From: Amphiura filiformis
Lineage: Eukaryota > Echinodermata > Ophiuroidea > Amphilepidida > Amphiuridae
NCBI RefSeq assembly: GCF_039555335.1
Contig: NC_092642.1
Location: 21,917,812-21,981,811, forward strand
DNA: 64,000 bases
Direction of reading: 5' to 3'
Part shown: piece by piece, positions 50,053 through 60,009 of the stretch
Numbering within the stretch: the first letter of the stretch is position 1
Layout: every line of letters begins with the position of its first letter
Position numbers and translations under genes: made by a program
Notes under the pieces: model-generated
The model's input: only the letters and a program-made list of their open reading frames with translations
Database searches by the model: none
Told to the model about the DNA's origin: nothing

Positions 50053-50513
50053 ATTGTATATGTATTAATTGATATACTTGTTTTGAACATTGAAACCTGT
50101 TCAATTGACCTTTTCGGTAAATCCCATAAGCCTCTGCGGGTAGACCTGAGATGTCGTCATTTAATCCCATAAGCCTCTGCTGGTAGACCTCAGATGTCGT
50201 CATTTAACGTAACGAATTGCGCATTTCAAAGCCGTGAAATACGCAATGTGCGTATCAGCGTGAGTCTGCGTGACGACATTACAAGCCTTCCAGTAAAGTG
50301 TTATAGGATTTACCAACAAAGTCAAGTGCAAGATAACGTTATAGATTACGAGTTCTATAATTGCTTACAATTGTTGCACATAATAAATTGATATTGTTTT
50401 AAGCACAGATGCACACAAGAAAAGGTCGATTAAAAGAATAATTGCCTTTCTTGTTAAAAAGAAAAAGAAGCTTCAATTGATGGATTGTGTGGTTCCTTTA
50501 CGTGTGAACTTAC
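50053..50513. repeat. Dispersed ~420-bp repeat, copy 2 (uninterrupted)
   Basis: Similar to 3641-4696 but lacks the TTAA MITE: TTTTAAGCAC at 50397-50406 is the intact target site. It contains a local duplication of CCCATAAGCCTCTGC...GATGTCGTC at about 50125-50205. It ends at the splice donor of the exon at 50514. Confidence 0.7.
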
Positions 50514-50612
50514 CGAGTTGTACGGGCAACGGTCCAAATGTTTTCTTAGCATATTGAGCTACTAACACCTCAGCTATTTGGTTGTCACATGGAAAGTAAC
50601 GACCAAATGTTC
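50514..50612 (-). CDS. Second exon of an unrecognised gene
   Basis: The 99-base frame reads TFGRYFPCDNQIAEVLVAQY then AKKTFGPLPVQL. It ends at a CTCG|GTAAGT donor. Entry is phase 1 and exit is phase 1, and entry matches the exon at 50886-50709 across a 96-base GT-AG intron. The acceptor ATGAG has a weak pyrimidine tract. I do not recognise the family. Its composition is protein-like and unlike nearby repeats. Confidence 0.4.
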
Positions 50613-50708
50613 CTCATTTCTCGCCATTTAGATTTTTTTGAAACGACAACAAAATGTGCATCACCTGATTCAACTCTTCCACACGTCAATCTCTTACACA
50701 AGACATAC

Positions 50709-50886
50709 CACCACATTCTTGATTGCGCATTGAGTTTGTGACCAGTAAATATAAAATGTCTGCCGGCAGTTCTTTCAGATGAACAGATGATATTAAATAT
50801 ACGGCATGACCCGACTGACTAGTGTCAAAAAAGCCCTGTCCAGTGTATTGAGGTCCGAGAAAGGCACGGTTGTTTGATGTGATCAT
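50709..50886 (-). CDS. First coding exon of an unrecognised gene
   Basis: ATG at 50886 is immediately preceded by an in-frame stop, and no acceptor lies nearby, so it is the likely start. The frame reads AFLGPQYTGQGFFDTSQSGH, VYLISSVHLKELPADILYLL and continues to a GGTG|GTATGT donor at 50709. No signal peptide or membrane segment is evident. The next gene upstream on this strand is the GST, whose stop is about 570 bases away. No function can be assigned; the two-exon model rests on phase and splice signals only. Confidence 0.4.
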
Positions 50887-51452
50887 TTATTAAACAAAAC
50901 ATTATAAATGTCCAATTCTAGACCTGGAAAATACCAACAGGTGGTATCACAATAATATGTACATTATATTGCCAGCTCTTTTTAACATTATATTTTTTTT
51001 CCAACTTATTCATCTTTTTCTACTTTTTGTGGTATTTTCTATTCTATAAACTGTAAATTTGTGTGCAAATTGAGGGCGCTATTTACATATATTTTGAATT
51101 TAATTTAGCCAAATAATACAAGTTATTCCTAATATTTCAAGACAAAAAAAAGTCTTTTAAAAAATTTGTTGCTATTTGTTACTTTTTTCTGATGTTTTAA
51201 TGCCATTATACCCATTCTAGAGATGAAAACATGCTTTAAGATCAATAGCGCCATCAGTGTTTACCATTTCTTAAAAATGATGTAGTTTAACATGGTATCA
51301 AACAACCATGAATAGGCCATACTTTGTATTGTGAAGGCAATATTTTAATTGTCTATATCTTAAAATGTTAAAAGAGTTAAACAACTCCCATGTATGAGAA
51401 CTGATGTTTACCATGCGCCAGGGATTTAACCTATAGGGAGATTTCGTTTAGC

Positions 51453-51620
51453 TTAAAACATAGACGCAGGACGTCTCTTTTCCCAGTCACTTATTTTATC
51501 ATTTTGGCCAACACGTCGTCTTAAACCACTTAATTTGGGAAATTTGGCGAAAATGTCCTTTCCGAGCATAGTTGCTATGTTGGTATATTGGTTGTAGAAA
51601 TGGATATCGGCTAGAGTCAT
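51453..51620 (-). CDS. Sigma-class glutathione S-transferase, last exon
   Basis: A textbook acceptor (TTTTTGTCTTTCTTCCTTGCAG) opens MTLADIHFYNQYTNIATML, then FAKFPKLSGLRRRVGQNDK and a WEKRRPASMF end with a TAA stop. The LADI...FPKL...W-x-x-RP pattern is the conserved C-terminal end of sigma-class GSTs, which conjugate glutathione or, as haematopoietic prostaglandin D synthase, isomerise prostaglandin H2 in the cytosol. The upstream exon at 54658-54764 ends one base out of phase with this one, which is discussed there. Confidence 0.8.
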   Translation of the reverse strand: MTLADIHFYNQYTNIATMLGKDIFAKFPKLSGLRRRVGQNDKISDWEKRRPASMF

Positions 51621-51859
51621 CTGCAAGGAAGAAAGACAAAAAGTATTTAACAGTAATATACAGCAATCCCGTGATTTCGGCACAACACCGTTGTTGACAG
51701 AACAAGGTAGCTTGGTTTTACCAGTTGCAGTTTTTGCTTTGTTAATAATTATTGTTCTATGGGCGGTACAAAATGAGATTTTTGAAATCTGTAACCCCTG
51801 GGCGATTCGAGATATCAAAGGTCAAAGTTTATACAGGGGTCAAAATTAAACACTGGTCC

Positions 51860-52365
51860 AATTTTGTCCAGAGGAGGCTTAAAGGCATTCCTACAATGCA
51901 CTATGATTGGGAAATTTGATCAATATAACCTAATTTTAAAGGCAAAGTCCCCATTGCCACACACACAAAATGGTCATTTTAAAACTGCAGCCAACGAGCT
52001 AATAGTTGAGACTTAGGACTGATATTTGATTTTCTTACAGGAAACATTCATATTGTCCCACTGCATTAATTTTATTCCTAAGTCTCGATGTTATGAATGT
52101 TAAATAATAGGATGAAAACACCAGATATTTGCACACAATTCCAATGCAAGGCATGATCAACTGTACCATATGTGTACAAAAGCCAGACATACAAGGTCAG
52201 AAACCCCATTGGGTTGTGGGAATGTCTTTAAACATCCTCTGAATTTTGTCCAAACCTATGTCAAATTATTCCTCTTTTTTTTTTAAACGGATTAAAGTTT
52301 TGGTTTTTGGTAAAAATCGTTTTAATAACATTAAATGTCGGGTTATAATAAAGGTCATGAAAAGC
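51860..52365. other. GST intron, no recognised feature
   Basis: Intronic DNA between the last two GST exons. The last part (from about 52300) resembles the MITE at 13610 (GTTTTAATAACATTAAATGTCGGGTT). Confidence 0.4.
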
Positions 52366-52467
52366 TTTTTTAGAGTTCGTTGAATAAGTTCATCAGGTTT
52401 GTTGATTAAATAAAATAACTGACATTATGCTTGACAAAACCAAGTGAAATTATAACTCACTACAATA

Positions 52468-52498
52468 TTTCGTCCTACGCATCGGAGGACTTCATCAG
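52468..52498 (-). ncRNA. Hammerhead-ribozyme-like core, left arm of Penelope-like element
   Basis: On the minus strand: CTGATGA, one A, GTCC, an 11-base loop, GGAC, then GAAA. This is the conserved hammerhead core order; Penelope-like elements are known to carry such motifs in their terminal repeats. The extra A before helix II departs from the minimal consensus, so cleavage is unproven. Confidence 0.5.
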
Positions 52499-53560
52499 GC
52501 ATGACTGATCTGGTCATCTGATCCACTTGAGACTGGTTTCCGGTGTTGTTTAACCTCTTTTCCAGTCTTTAAAAGTGGGTCGTAAACGTGGCTTAGGAAG
52601 TATCTGACCATCTTAACACTATTGATCAAACAGACAGTATCAAATTCACTTTCGAAGAAGAGAAAGAGGGCAAAATCCCTTTTTTGGACACTCTTATAAT
52701 CAGAAAACCCGACGGATCCATAAAACTGCTTGTTTACAGAAAGCCCATACTGATCAGTACCTTGATTTTAGTTCAGAGCAATGGGAGTGATCAGAACCCT
52801 TTTTGATCGTATGAACTCTTTCGTCACAGAAACAGGTGATAAAATCAAAGAAGAAGAGCATATACGTACAGCCCTAAAAACTGTGGCTACCCGAAATGGA
52901 CGATGGACAAAGTGAAAGATCAAATGCAAAACAAAATCCAAAACGCCAATAAACCAAACCCGAAGAAAAGTAAGACCACTGAAGATCGAAGCAAAGGTAT
53001 GGTGGTTATCCCTTATGTGAATGGCTTATCAGAGCGGATACAAAGAATTTTCAAAAACATAAGGTAGATACAGCCATGAAACCCCACCAAACTCTTAGAC
53101 GCATTTTAGTCCACCCAATGGATAAACGAGATAAGGAGAAAACAGGAAATTGCATCTACGAAATTGGATGCAAAATTTGTGATCAGTCTTTTTGGCGAAA
53201 CTTCGCGCATGTTTGGAACTAGAATGGCAGAACACAAAGCTGAAGTCAATAAGGCCACCAACAAAAATACACCCGCTCAGAACGCAAGTTATCAGAAAAG
53301 GAACAGACTAAATCAGCAATATCTGATCATGTTGCACGGGCCAACCATGTAATAAATTGGGATGAATCAAAGATCCTTGGGCGGGAGCACGACAGGAGGT
53401 CTAGAGAGGTTCGAGAAGCCATGGAGATAAGAAGGGTGAGTAAGACCTTGAACAGAGAGTTCCTAAGCCACGTTTATGACCCACTTTTAAAGACTGGAAA
53501 AGAGGTTAAACAACACCGGAAACCAGTCTCAAGTGGATCAGATGACCAGATCAGTCATAC

Positions 53561-53596
53561 CTGATGATGAAGTCCTCCGATGCGTATAGGACGAAA
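53561..53596 (+). ncRNA. Hammerhead-ribozyme-like core, right arm of Penelope-like element
   Basis: The same motif on the plus strand with two small insertions relative to the left copy: TGA after CTGATGA, and TA in the loop. The insertion next to the core probably inactivates it. Confidence 0.45.
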
Positions 53597-54128
53597 TATT
53601 GTAGTGAGTTAAAATTTCACTTGGTTTTGTCAAGCATAATGTCAGTTATTTTTTTTTAGAGTTGAAAGGTATTTTGTCAACACTTTTACCATTATGTTAT
53701 AATTTCTGCAGCAAGTTGTCAAAATGTTTTTGAATGTTATTTTACATGCTCTTTACAAAACCCGACATTTAAACGTTTTTCGGCAACATTTTCTAACATT
53801 TTGCGAATAATGTTGAGAACGTTTTTTGTTTGGAACTCCACAGGAGTTAAAAGAGAAAATTGCTCAAAGTTTGATAAAAAAAAATTGCCTCAAATTGTTC
53901 GTTCTTTGATAACAACTCTAAAGAGTTTAATGATGGATCATCAGTCCATCAGCAATCGGGCATTACCTAGCCGGGACACCGGCTAGGTCTTGAAATGCTA
54001 CCGGATCTTTCTTTCTTCTGGCAACAAATTTCAAAATGCTTCTTCCCTTACATGTTACATCCTACAATGACGTCACTTGCACATATGCATCGTCTATATC
54101 CAGTGTCTATAGGGTGTTCACAGATTTG

Positions 54129-54589
54129 GGGTCAAAGGTCATTAAGGGGTCATTTCCGGTATAAAACCAAATATCTTCAAAATGCTTCTTCTTCCACAAA
54201 TTACATGTGATGGTGACATGCTTAGATCATGTGACTTGACTTTGGTCGGTGTCTATAGGGTGTTCACAGATAAGGGGTCAAAGGTCATTAAGGGGATCAT
54301 TTCCGGTTTTAAGCTAAATAACTTCAAGAATTTTTATCTCCATAATTAAGCATAGTAGATTTTTTAAATTTAAACTGTAACAATGCATTTTCTCGGTGTA
54401 TATGAGGGTTTTTTTATATTGGGGTCAAAGGTCATTAAGGAGGTCAAAACGTCAAATTTGCAAAAAAAATATTTAAAATTACGGAAAAGTAGCTGTATCT
54501 CAGCCTATGGAAGACGGATAAAGCCCCTACATGCTACAGTGATGCACCATTAATGGTGTGAGATGTCCATAATAGCCGGTCAAAGGTCA
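54129..54589 (+). promoter_or_regulatory. Four spaced GGGTCAAAGGTCA (DR1) motifs in a degenerate ~150-bp repeat
   Basis: GGGTCAAAGGTCA occurs at 54129-54141, 54275-54287 and 54422-54434, and CGGTCAAAGGTCA at 54577-54589. Spacing is 146, 147 and 155 bases. This is the direct-repeat-1 site bound by HNF4/RXR-type nuclear receptors. The motif sits in a repeat with TATAGGGTGTTCACAGAT and TTTCCGGT words. The location is the GST intron just beyond exon 4. Binding is inference. Confidence 0.4.
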
Positions 54590-54657
54590 AACTTTAAGTT
54601 AAGACTGGCATTTCCGGCCCCAGCTAGGTCCAGATCTGTAACCAGATCTAGTTATAC

Positions 54658-54764
54658 CTTTTTCCGACAAAATATCCATCGCCTCCGTCGTTCTCTGATA
54701 GTATCTTTTCCAGGTCACCAAGAACCTTTGTTGCTGTCTCTGTGAATTCAGCCACAGCCTTTTC
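54658..54764 (-). CDS. Sigma-class glutathione S-transferase, penultimate exon
   Basis: After the acceptor TTGTTTATAG the frame reads EKAVAEFTETATKVLGDLEK and GGDGYFVGK, the middle of the GST all-helical domain (L...LE..L..N.G.GYFVGKK in the family). Entry phase 0 matches the exon at 58514. The apparent donor AAAAAG|GTATAAC leaves two extra bases, whereas the next exon must be entered in phase 0. One A more in the A5 run would fix this. Either the run is miscalled, the site is polymorphic, or the gene is broken. Confidence 0.7.
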
Positions 54765-54877
54765 CTATAAACAAGGTAAATAAACACATCGAGTAAGTCA
54801 ATTTGAGATTCTCTACCATGTTGTTTCTGAGCGTTCAAAGTGTTAGCACGACTAAATATCCAGAACGTTTCATAAGG

Positions 54878-55226
54878 CCAAAAAAATTGTTGTGTTGCCC
54901 TCAAGTGGGAAAATGGGAAATTTGGGTCGGACGGTCGGATTTTTTTTTTTTTTAATTTTTTTTAAACCTTCAGTTTTTAAAATTCCCCTCAAATATTAAA
55001 TAATGCTTCTTCAATTAGGGGACATTTGTCAATTTTGACTTCTGGATTCCTGTTAGACATCAATTAAAGACTAGTCTTTCAATAAAATATTAATTTTAAG
55101 TGAAAAACATTGAGTTTTTGAACAAATCTGTAAAAATCATCATTCAAAAAAAAAAAAAAAAAATTGCGACCCTGATTTTTCAGGATTTAGGGTCGGACGG
55201 TTGAGGGCAACACAACAACTTTTTTT
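54878..55226. repeat. Foldback element with TTGTTGTGTTGCCCTCAA ends
   Basis: TTGTTGTGTTGCCCTCAA (54888-54905) and TTGAGGGCAACACAACAA (about 55202-55219) are inverted, and GGGTCGGACGGT occurs next to both. The right end forms part of the segment duplicated around the L1-like insertion, so the foldback is older than that insertion. Confidence 0.6.
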
Positions 55227-55350
55227 TTTTTGCCTAATAAGGCAAATACAGGGTGTATCGAAATTATTGGAACCATCCAGTGAGCATGTTTTTTGCGGGT
55301 GATGTGTCGGGTTTTGTTGTTGTTGTTGTTGTTGTATTTTTTTACAGAAG
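55139..55350. repeat. Long target-site duplication, 5' copy
   Basis: From ATCATTCAAAA to TTTTTTACAGAAG this equals 58242-58464 apart from homopolymer and TTG run lengths and a GCCTAATAAGG/AATTTTT difference. It immediately precedes the L1-like element. Confidence 0.75.
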
Positions 55351-56953
55351 AAAGAAACGTCTCAAAATCAATAAGACTCCGGGTTCTGATGGATTGACTC
55401 CAGAATTTTATAAAACATTTTGGGATGACATTAAATACATGTTTGTTAATGCAATCAATGAAGGTTTTCAAGAGGGACAACTGTCGTATACACAGCGTAA
55501 AGGAGTAATAACCTTACTATACAAAAAGGGTGATAGATCGAATTTAGATAATTGGCGTCCTATCTCATTGCTCAATTATGACTATAAAATATGTGCGATG
55601 GCTCTAGCACTGAGATTACACAAAGTTCTTGATAAAGTGATAAATCCGGAGCAAACAGGGTATGTGAAGGGTCGTTTTAGTGGCCAAAATATTCGTCTGA
55701 TAGAAGATGCGATAGAATTTTGTACGAATAATAAACAGGAGGGTGCAGTATTATTTGTTGACTTTCGAAAAGCTTTCGATACGCTAGAAATACCGTTTAT
55801 TGATAAATGTTTAATCAAAATGGGTTTTGGTGAACAGTTCCGAAAATGGGTATCTACTCTATATTGTAACATTAATAGTTGTGTTTCTGTAAATGGATGG
55901 TTATCCGAATCTTTTACAATCAGCAGAGGTATTAGGCAAGGATGTCCTCTCTCGGCCCTTTTATTCATAATAGCGGTAGAATTTTTATCTGGGGATATTA
56001 AACAAAACCAGAAAATACAGGGTATCGAAATTGGAAATGAGTCTGATTTAGAGATTAAGTTAGTCCAATTGGCTGACGATACTACTTTACTTGTCAGAAA
56101 TGAAACATCAGTTGTGAAAGCATTGGAAGCAATTGAAAAATTTAGTGATTCTGCGGGAATTAGGCTTAACAAAAACAAAACAGAAGGTATTTGGTTGGGA
56201 GACAGTCCCCCTAACATTCCTCAAACAACTATCTCGTGGTCAACACAACCTATTAAAAGTCTAGGTATGTACTTTGGAAAAGATATTGAGAAATGTCATA
56301 AATTGATATGGTCTGAAAAATTAAAGAAAATGGAACTTGCTTTGAACGGATGGAAAGCCAGAAAACTATCATATTATGGTAAAATATCAGTTGTCAAGAC
56401 TTTCGGTGTTTCACAACTACTATATTGTGCATATTCTATACATGTACCAGATTATGTGATAAAAGAAGCAAACAAAATGCTCTTTCAATTTATTTGGGGT
56501 TCAAAGAGGGAAAAAGTCAAAAGAACGGGATACATGGAATATGGTGGCTTGAAAATGATAGACCTGCAAAGCCAAATAAGAGCTCTAAAAATTAAATGGA
56601 TTTCAAGATTACTTTGCGAAAATGATCATGGTATTTGGATAAAAATAGCAAAATTTTGGTTTAATCAAATAGGAGGCCTAGATTTTGTACTTAATTTGGA
56701 ATGTAAGTCCTCTAATGTATCGGAAGTAACAAAAGAAAAAATTCCCAAGTTCTACACAGAGATACTAAAATCTTGGTTTATGTTGAAAAAAAAGAATGCT
56801 GATGCCTCTTTACACGAAGCAAGAGTACTTCATGATCAAATAATCTGGTACAATAATGACATAAAATTTAGAAATAAGTTGCTTATGTTTAAGAAGTGGA
56901 AAGATGCTGGTATAATGTACTTAAGTGATATTGTAATCAATAATCGTTTATAA
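55351..56953 (+). pseudogene. L1-like ORF2 reverse transcriptase domain, truncated
   Basis: An open frame covers the whole reverse transcriptase: KTPGSDGLTPEFYKTFW at the start, NWRPISLLNYDYKI, catalytic VDFRKAFD (Asp codon at 55760), RGIRQGCPLSALLF and the LADD box (Asp codons at 56075 and 56078) in place of the usual YADD. The frame reads upstream to an ATG at 55253, but those 33 residues come from flanking DNA, not from the element. After VINNRL a stop follows; the true continuation lies in another frame (YNSFELRQIV), so a one-base shift near 56950 has broken the protein. The N-terminal endonuclease is absent. Confidence 0.85.
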
Positions 56954-57470
56954 CTCTTTTGAGCTAAGACAAATAGTTCGGTGTCCAAATGATGTTTTTA
57001 ACTTGCATACATTACTGACAGCAATACCAAAAGAATGGAAAACGTTAATTTTAAATAATCATGTAGATTTCAACAAAACAAAGGGCAATGATCGATTATT
57101 TCAAGTTGGGAAAACCAAACTACACATTTCAAAGCTATCCACAAAACAAATATATAAACTTTTAATGCCATCAGAATGCGACCCAATTTGCGTTAAATAT
57201 TGGCAAGATCACTTCAATTGTAATACAAGTAAATCATCTTGGAGACAAATCTTCACTTTTAAAATAAAAAATAGAATTCGAAACAAATTTGGACACTTTC
57301 AATATAACCTTTTATATAACCTAATACCGTGTAAGAAAAACCTATTGAAATGGAAGATTAGTAATTCGGACGAATGTTGTTTCTGCAATTGTCGTGAGGA
57401 CTATGAACACTTTTTCATATCATGCAGGAAAAATACATCATTTTGGATTTTCTTTAAAGAATGCGTGTTA
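56946..57470 (+). pseudogene. L1-like ORF2 C-terminal part with zinc-knuckle-like region
   Basis: In the shifted frame the protein continues through LLTAIPKEWKTLI and ends with CCFCNCREDYEHFFISC, the Cys/His cluster typical of the ORF2 C-terminus. The frame then runs into foreign sequence near 57470. Confidence 0.7.
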
Positions 57471-57800
57471 ATTACAACACACACACTCATACTCGTAGCG
57501 CAGTCTAAATGAGGAGACAGAAAAGCATAGTGTGTGAAGTGTGTTAAACTGTGCACACTTTACATACAATACGAGGAGTTTTCACAGGAATGTGAGGAGG
57601 TGTGTGAGGAGAACTTAGCACAAATACAATTATGGATCTCCTCGAATTGAAGGCAAAAATGCCAGAAAAAGACGTCCTAACCCCCCTATAGGGTTCTCCA
57701 CTTTGAGAAGCTTCTCGAATTACTGCTTTTTGGGTCTAACCTCCTCGAATTCCTGTGTTTGTAAACACTCAACTCCTGGTTTCGCACGCGCTACACACGC
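57470..57800. repeat. ~330-bp insertion inside the L1-like element
   Basis: This block interrupts the ORF2 C-terminus. It is rich in ACACAC and GTGTGTGA words and carries CTCCTCGAATT twice (about 57637 and 57740). The element's coding sequence resumes at LEHIIYGWNKKDSHFDFVN (57818). Exact ends and family are unclear. Confidence 0.45.
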
Positions 57801-58080
57801 ACACTTGAACGTGTCTCTAGAACATATTATTTATGGTTGGAACAAGAAAGACTCACATTTTGATTTTGTAAACCTGCTCTTAATTATAGCATCGTTTTCA
57901 GTTTACAAGGCCAAAATAAGATATAGTGAAACCAATATATTTACTCCTATACCAATGCTCTTTATTAATGAAGTAGAAAGATTGAATGAAATAACAACAA
58001 ATGCAGAAAATGTGCCAACAATTATAAAAGAAAATCAAAATGTCTGGGATGAACTTAAGGTTCATTTGAATATACTGTAA
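57800..58080 (+). pseudogene. L1-like ORF2 extreme C-terminus
   Basis: The frame IIYGWNKKDSHFDFVNLLLI to DELKVHLNIL and a TAA stop is the usual ORF2 tail. It is separated from the rest by the inserted block. Confidence 0.6.
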
Positions 58081-58241
58081 TAAGTTATACATAATGTTTT
58101 GATAATGTTAATTTACATGTCGTGGCTATTGAGCCGCAATATTGTGGAATAGCAAGTTTTTGAGCTTGATATATAAACTAAATAAAATAAAGGCGTTTCG
58201 CCAACCTCACTGAGGTATAAAGAGAAAAAAAAAAAAAAAAA

Positions 58242-58248
58242 ATCATTC

Positions 58249-58280
<32 letters not shown>

Positions 58281-58464
58281 CGACCCTGATTTTTCAGGAT
58301 TTAGGGTCGGACGGTTGAGGGCAACACAACAACTTTTTTTTTTTTTTTTAATTTTTCAAATACAGGGTGTATCGAAATTTTTGGAACCATCCAGTGAGCA
58401 TGTTTTTTGCGGGTGATGTGTCGGGTTTTGTTGTTGTTGTTGTTGTTGTATTTTTTTACAGAAG
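58242..58464. repeat. Long target-site duplication, 3' copy
   Basis: The counterpart of 55139-55350, lying directly after the A tail. It contains the same GCGACCCTGATTTTTCAGG, CAGGGTGTATCGAAATT and (TTG)n stretches. Confidence 0.75.
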
Positions 58465-58513
58465 GGGCATTTGTTCGAACAATCCATAAAAACAGAGTAT
58501 TTCTTATGCTTAC

Positions 58514-58629
58514 CTTTTCTTCACCGGAGCCAGTGAGAATTACAAACATCTTAGGATAATAAAATTCGTCCAGCATGTCCACAATGGAATCAATTTGAGC
58601 GCAGTCCCAGTTAGATTCACCATAAAAAC
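58514..58629 (-). CDS. Sigma-class glutathione S-transferase, internal exon
   Basis: After the acceptor AATTGAAG the exon supplies two bases of a Gly codon, then FYGESNWDCAQIDSIVDMLD and ends EEK at a GAAAAG|GTAAGC donor. The FG-x-x-G-x-x-x-x-x-x-AQ-x-D-x-IVD pattern is the start of the GST helical domain. Entry phase 1 matches the exon at 59332; exit phase 0 matches the exon at 54764. Confidence 0.8.
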
Positions 58630-59331
58630 CTTCAATTGTGGGATTCAAAATGAAAGACCAACATTGTTATATATATCTATTTGTGTAGGTTCCACTACAT
58701 TCTAAGATTGCAAACATGAGTTTTTAAGGATTTTAGTGGAATTTTGACCGGATATCTTTATTTAAGGAAAATATTGAGGTGGCCCCCCTGTGCTAATTTT
58801 ACTAATTAAAAGTAACATACATGTCAAGGTTACGCATATACCTTGCTTTCTAACCATGCGGGCCATTATTATATTGAAACTTCATTAGTTGCAAGTCCTC
58901 TCTATGGGAGTTTCCGGCCTCAGCCCTAGCGGCCTTGATGTTTTTTTCCCAATATCAACAAAAAACATCAAGGCCGCAAATCCGGCGAAAACTCCCATAG
59001 TGAGGACAAGTTGCAACTAATGGAGTACCAATATAATAATGGTCCGCAGGGCAAGAAAGCAACAGTAATCTTAATGTAAAATTGCCAAACAGAGGGGGTA
59101 ATTTAAACGTAGAGTAACCTTAATGTAACACTGACCAACAGAGGGGGTAAATTCGACTCAATTTATTCAGTCTCATATAGGCTGATTACAAATGTGGGCT
59201 CGGTGTGATATAGACTGGTTACAATATTAGAGAGACCAGGTTGTCTTTGTTGCATGCAGAAATCAAGACGATTCCTATAAATAAAAAAAACCATGATAAT
59301 AATAACTATTTTCGGATATTTTTGAACTTAC
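58630..59331. other. GST intron with a small foldback
   Basis: Around 58850-59055, GCGGGCCATTATTATATTG...AACTTCATTAGTTGCAA pairs with TTGCAACTAATGGAGT...CAATATAATAATGGTCCGC, flanking a GGCCTTGATGTTTTT hairpin. A GTAACCTTAATGTAA-like block is repeated near 59070 and 59115. Confidence 0.6.
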
Positions 59332-59424
59332 CAAATCCTCTAGCTAGGTACCTAAAAATTGCTTTACTTTGAACTATTATTCTCCCATCTATGTCAAGCA
59401 CAGGCAGTGATCCAAACGGTGTTT
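59332..59424 (-). CDS. Sigma-class glutathione S-transferase, N-terminal-domain exon
   Basis: Between a TATATAACAG acceptor and a TTTG|GTAAGT donor the frame reads TPFGSLPVLDIDGRIIVQSK and AIFRYLARGF. This is the thioredoxin-like domain's cis-proline loop (LPVL) and the QS-x-AI-x-RYLA glutathione-binding motif. The preceding exon, which should hold the catalytic Tyr and RGRAE-like motif, was not found in the remaining 4.6 kb and may lie outside the window. Confidence 0.85.
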
Positions 59425-59449
59425 CTGTTATATATAAAAAGAAAAATTA

Positions 59450-60009
59450 TTTATTATCACTTTTGTCCAATATATATATACTTAATATAGGAAAATGAGT
59501 GATATTAGAGATTCAAATAGATTACCAGAACAATGTGATGACTTTGTTTTGACAAAATCATCACGTACACAACATACGTGATTTGTGAGGTTGCGATTCT
59601 TTGCCTTGGTGCTTATACTGCTTACGCCCGTTTAAAGCTGTATTTATACTACATAGCTGAGCGATAGCGATTGGTTTTGGCCTATGAGGAAGAGCGCCTT
59701 TTGTCACTCAGCGATAGAGTATATATTCAGCGTAACTACCACTGATCAGTGGTAACTACATGCAGGAAAGTTGCTCTCTCAACTTTCCTGATACATGTAT
59801 TCAGATTGCTCTCCAAGACGTGGAATCGAAACCTCTTAATTAGGCCAAAAATCGTTTTGCCCTCCGTGGAATGTTTGGGGTGGGTTGGTAGGTCGGTCAA
59901 TATTTATTATGTTATTATTTTATGACACATTTTCGTACATGACGATAAAGTCGGAAACGTAAGAAGCAACGTTTCTAAGAAATGTGCGGCACGATGCGTA
60001 GCCTTGTTC
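59450..60009. other. Stretch with no recognised gene
   Basis: Probably GST intron. It was searched for a first GST exon without success. Confidence 0.3.

Larger units (their letters stand above)
52378..53651 (+). mobile_element. Decayed Penelope-like retroelement with inverted terminal repeats
   Basis: Arms of about 190 bp (52413-52599 and 53459-53651) are reverse complements. The target TTTTTTAGAGTT is duplicated on both sides (52366-52377 and 53652-53663). Between the arms the plus strand gives FTFEEEKEGKIPFLDTLII and LVYRKP, the end of a Penelope-type reverse transcriptase, then NCIYEIGCKICDQSF and, one frame over, FGTRMAEHKAEV, the GIY-YIG endonuclease region. Frameshifts and stops abolish the protein, and most of the transcriptase is missing. 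It sits in a GST intron and splits a MITE. Confidence 0.75.
55351..58241 (+). mobile_element. 5'-truncated L1-like non-LTR retrotransposon
   Basis: It starts abruptly inside ORF2 and ends in a 3' UTR (58081-58223) followed by an A tail of about 18 bases. It lacks ORF1 and the endonuclease. It lies in the GST intron in the opposite orientation to the gene and is bracketed by duplicated flanks of 212 and 223 bp. A typical L1-type insertion by target-primed reverse transcription would give the truncation and tail, but usually a duplication of under 25 bp. Confidence 0.85.

Noticed and set aside
55582-56217. Minus-strand 211-residue frame
   Set aside because: Shadow of the retrotransposon RT on the plus strand.
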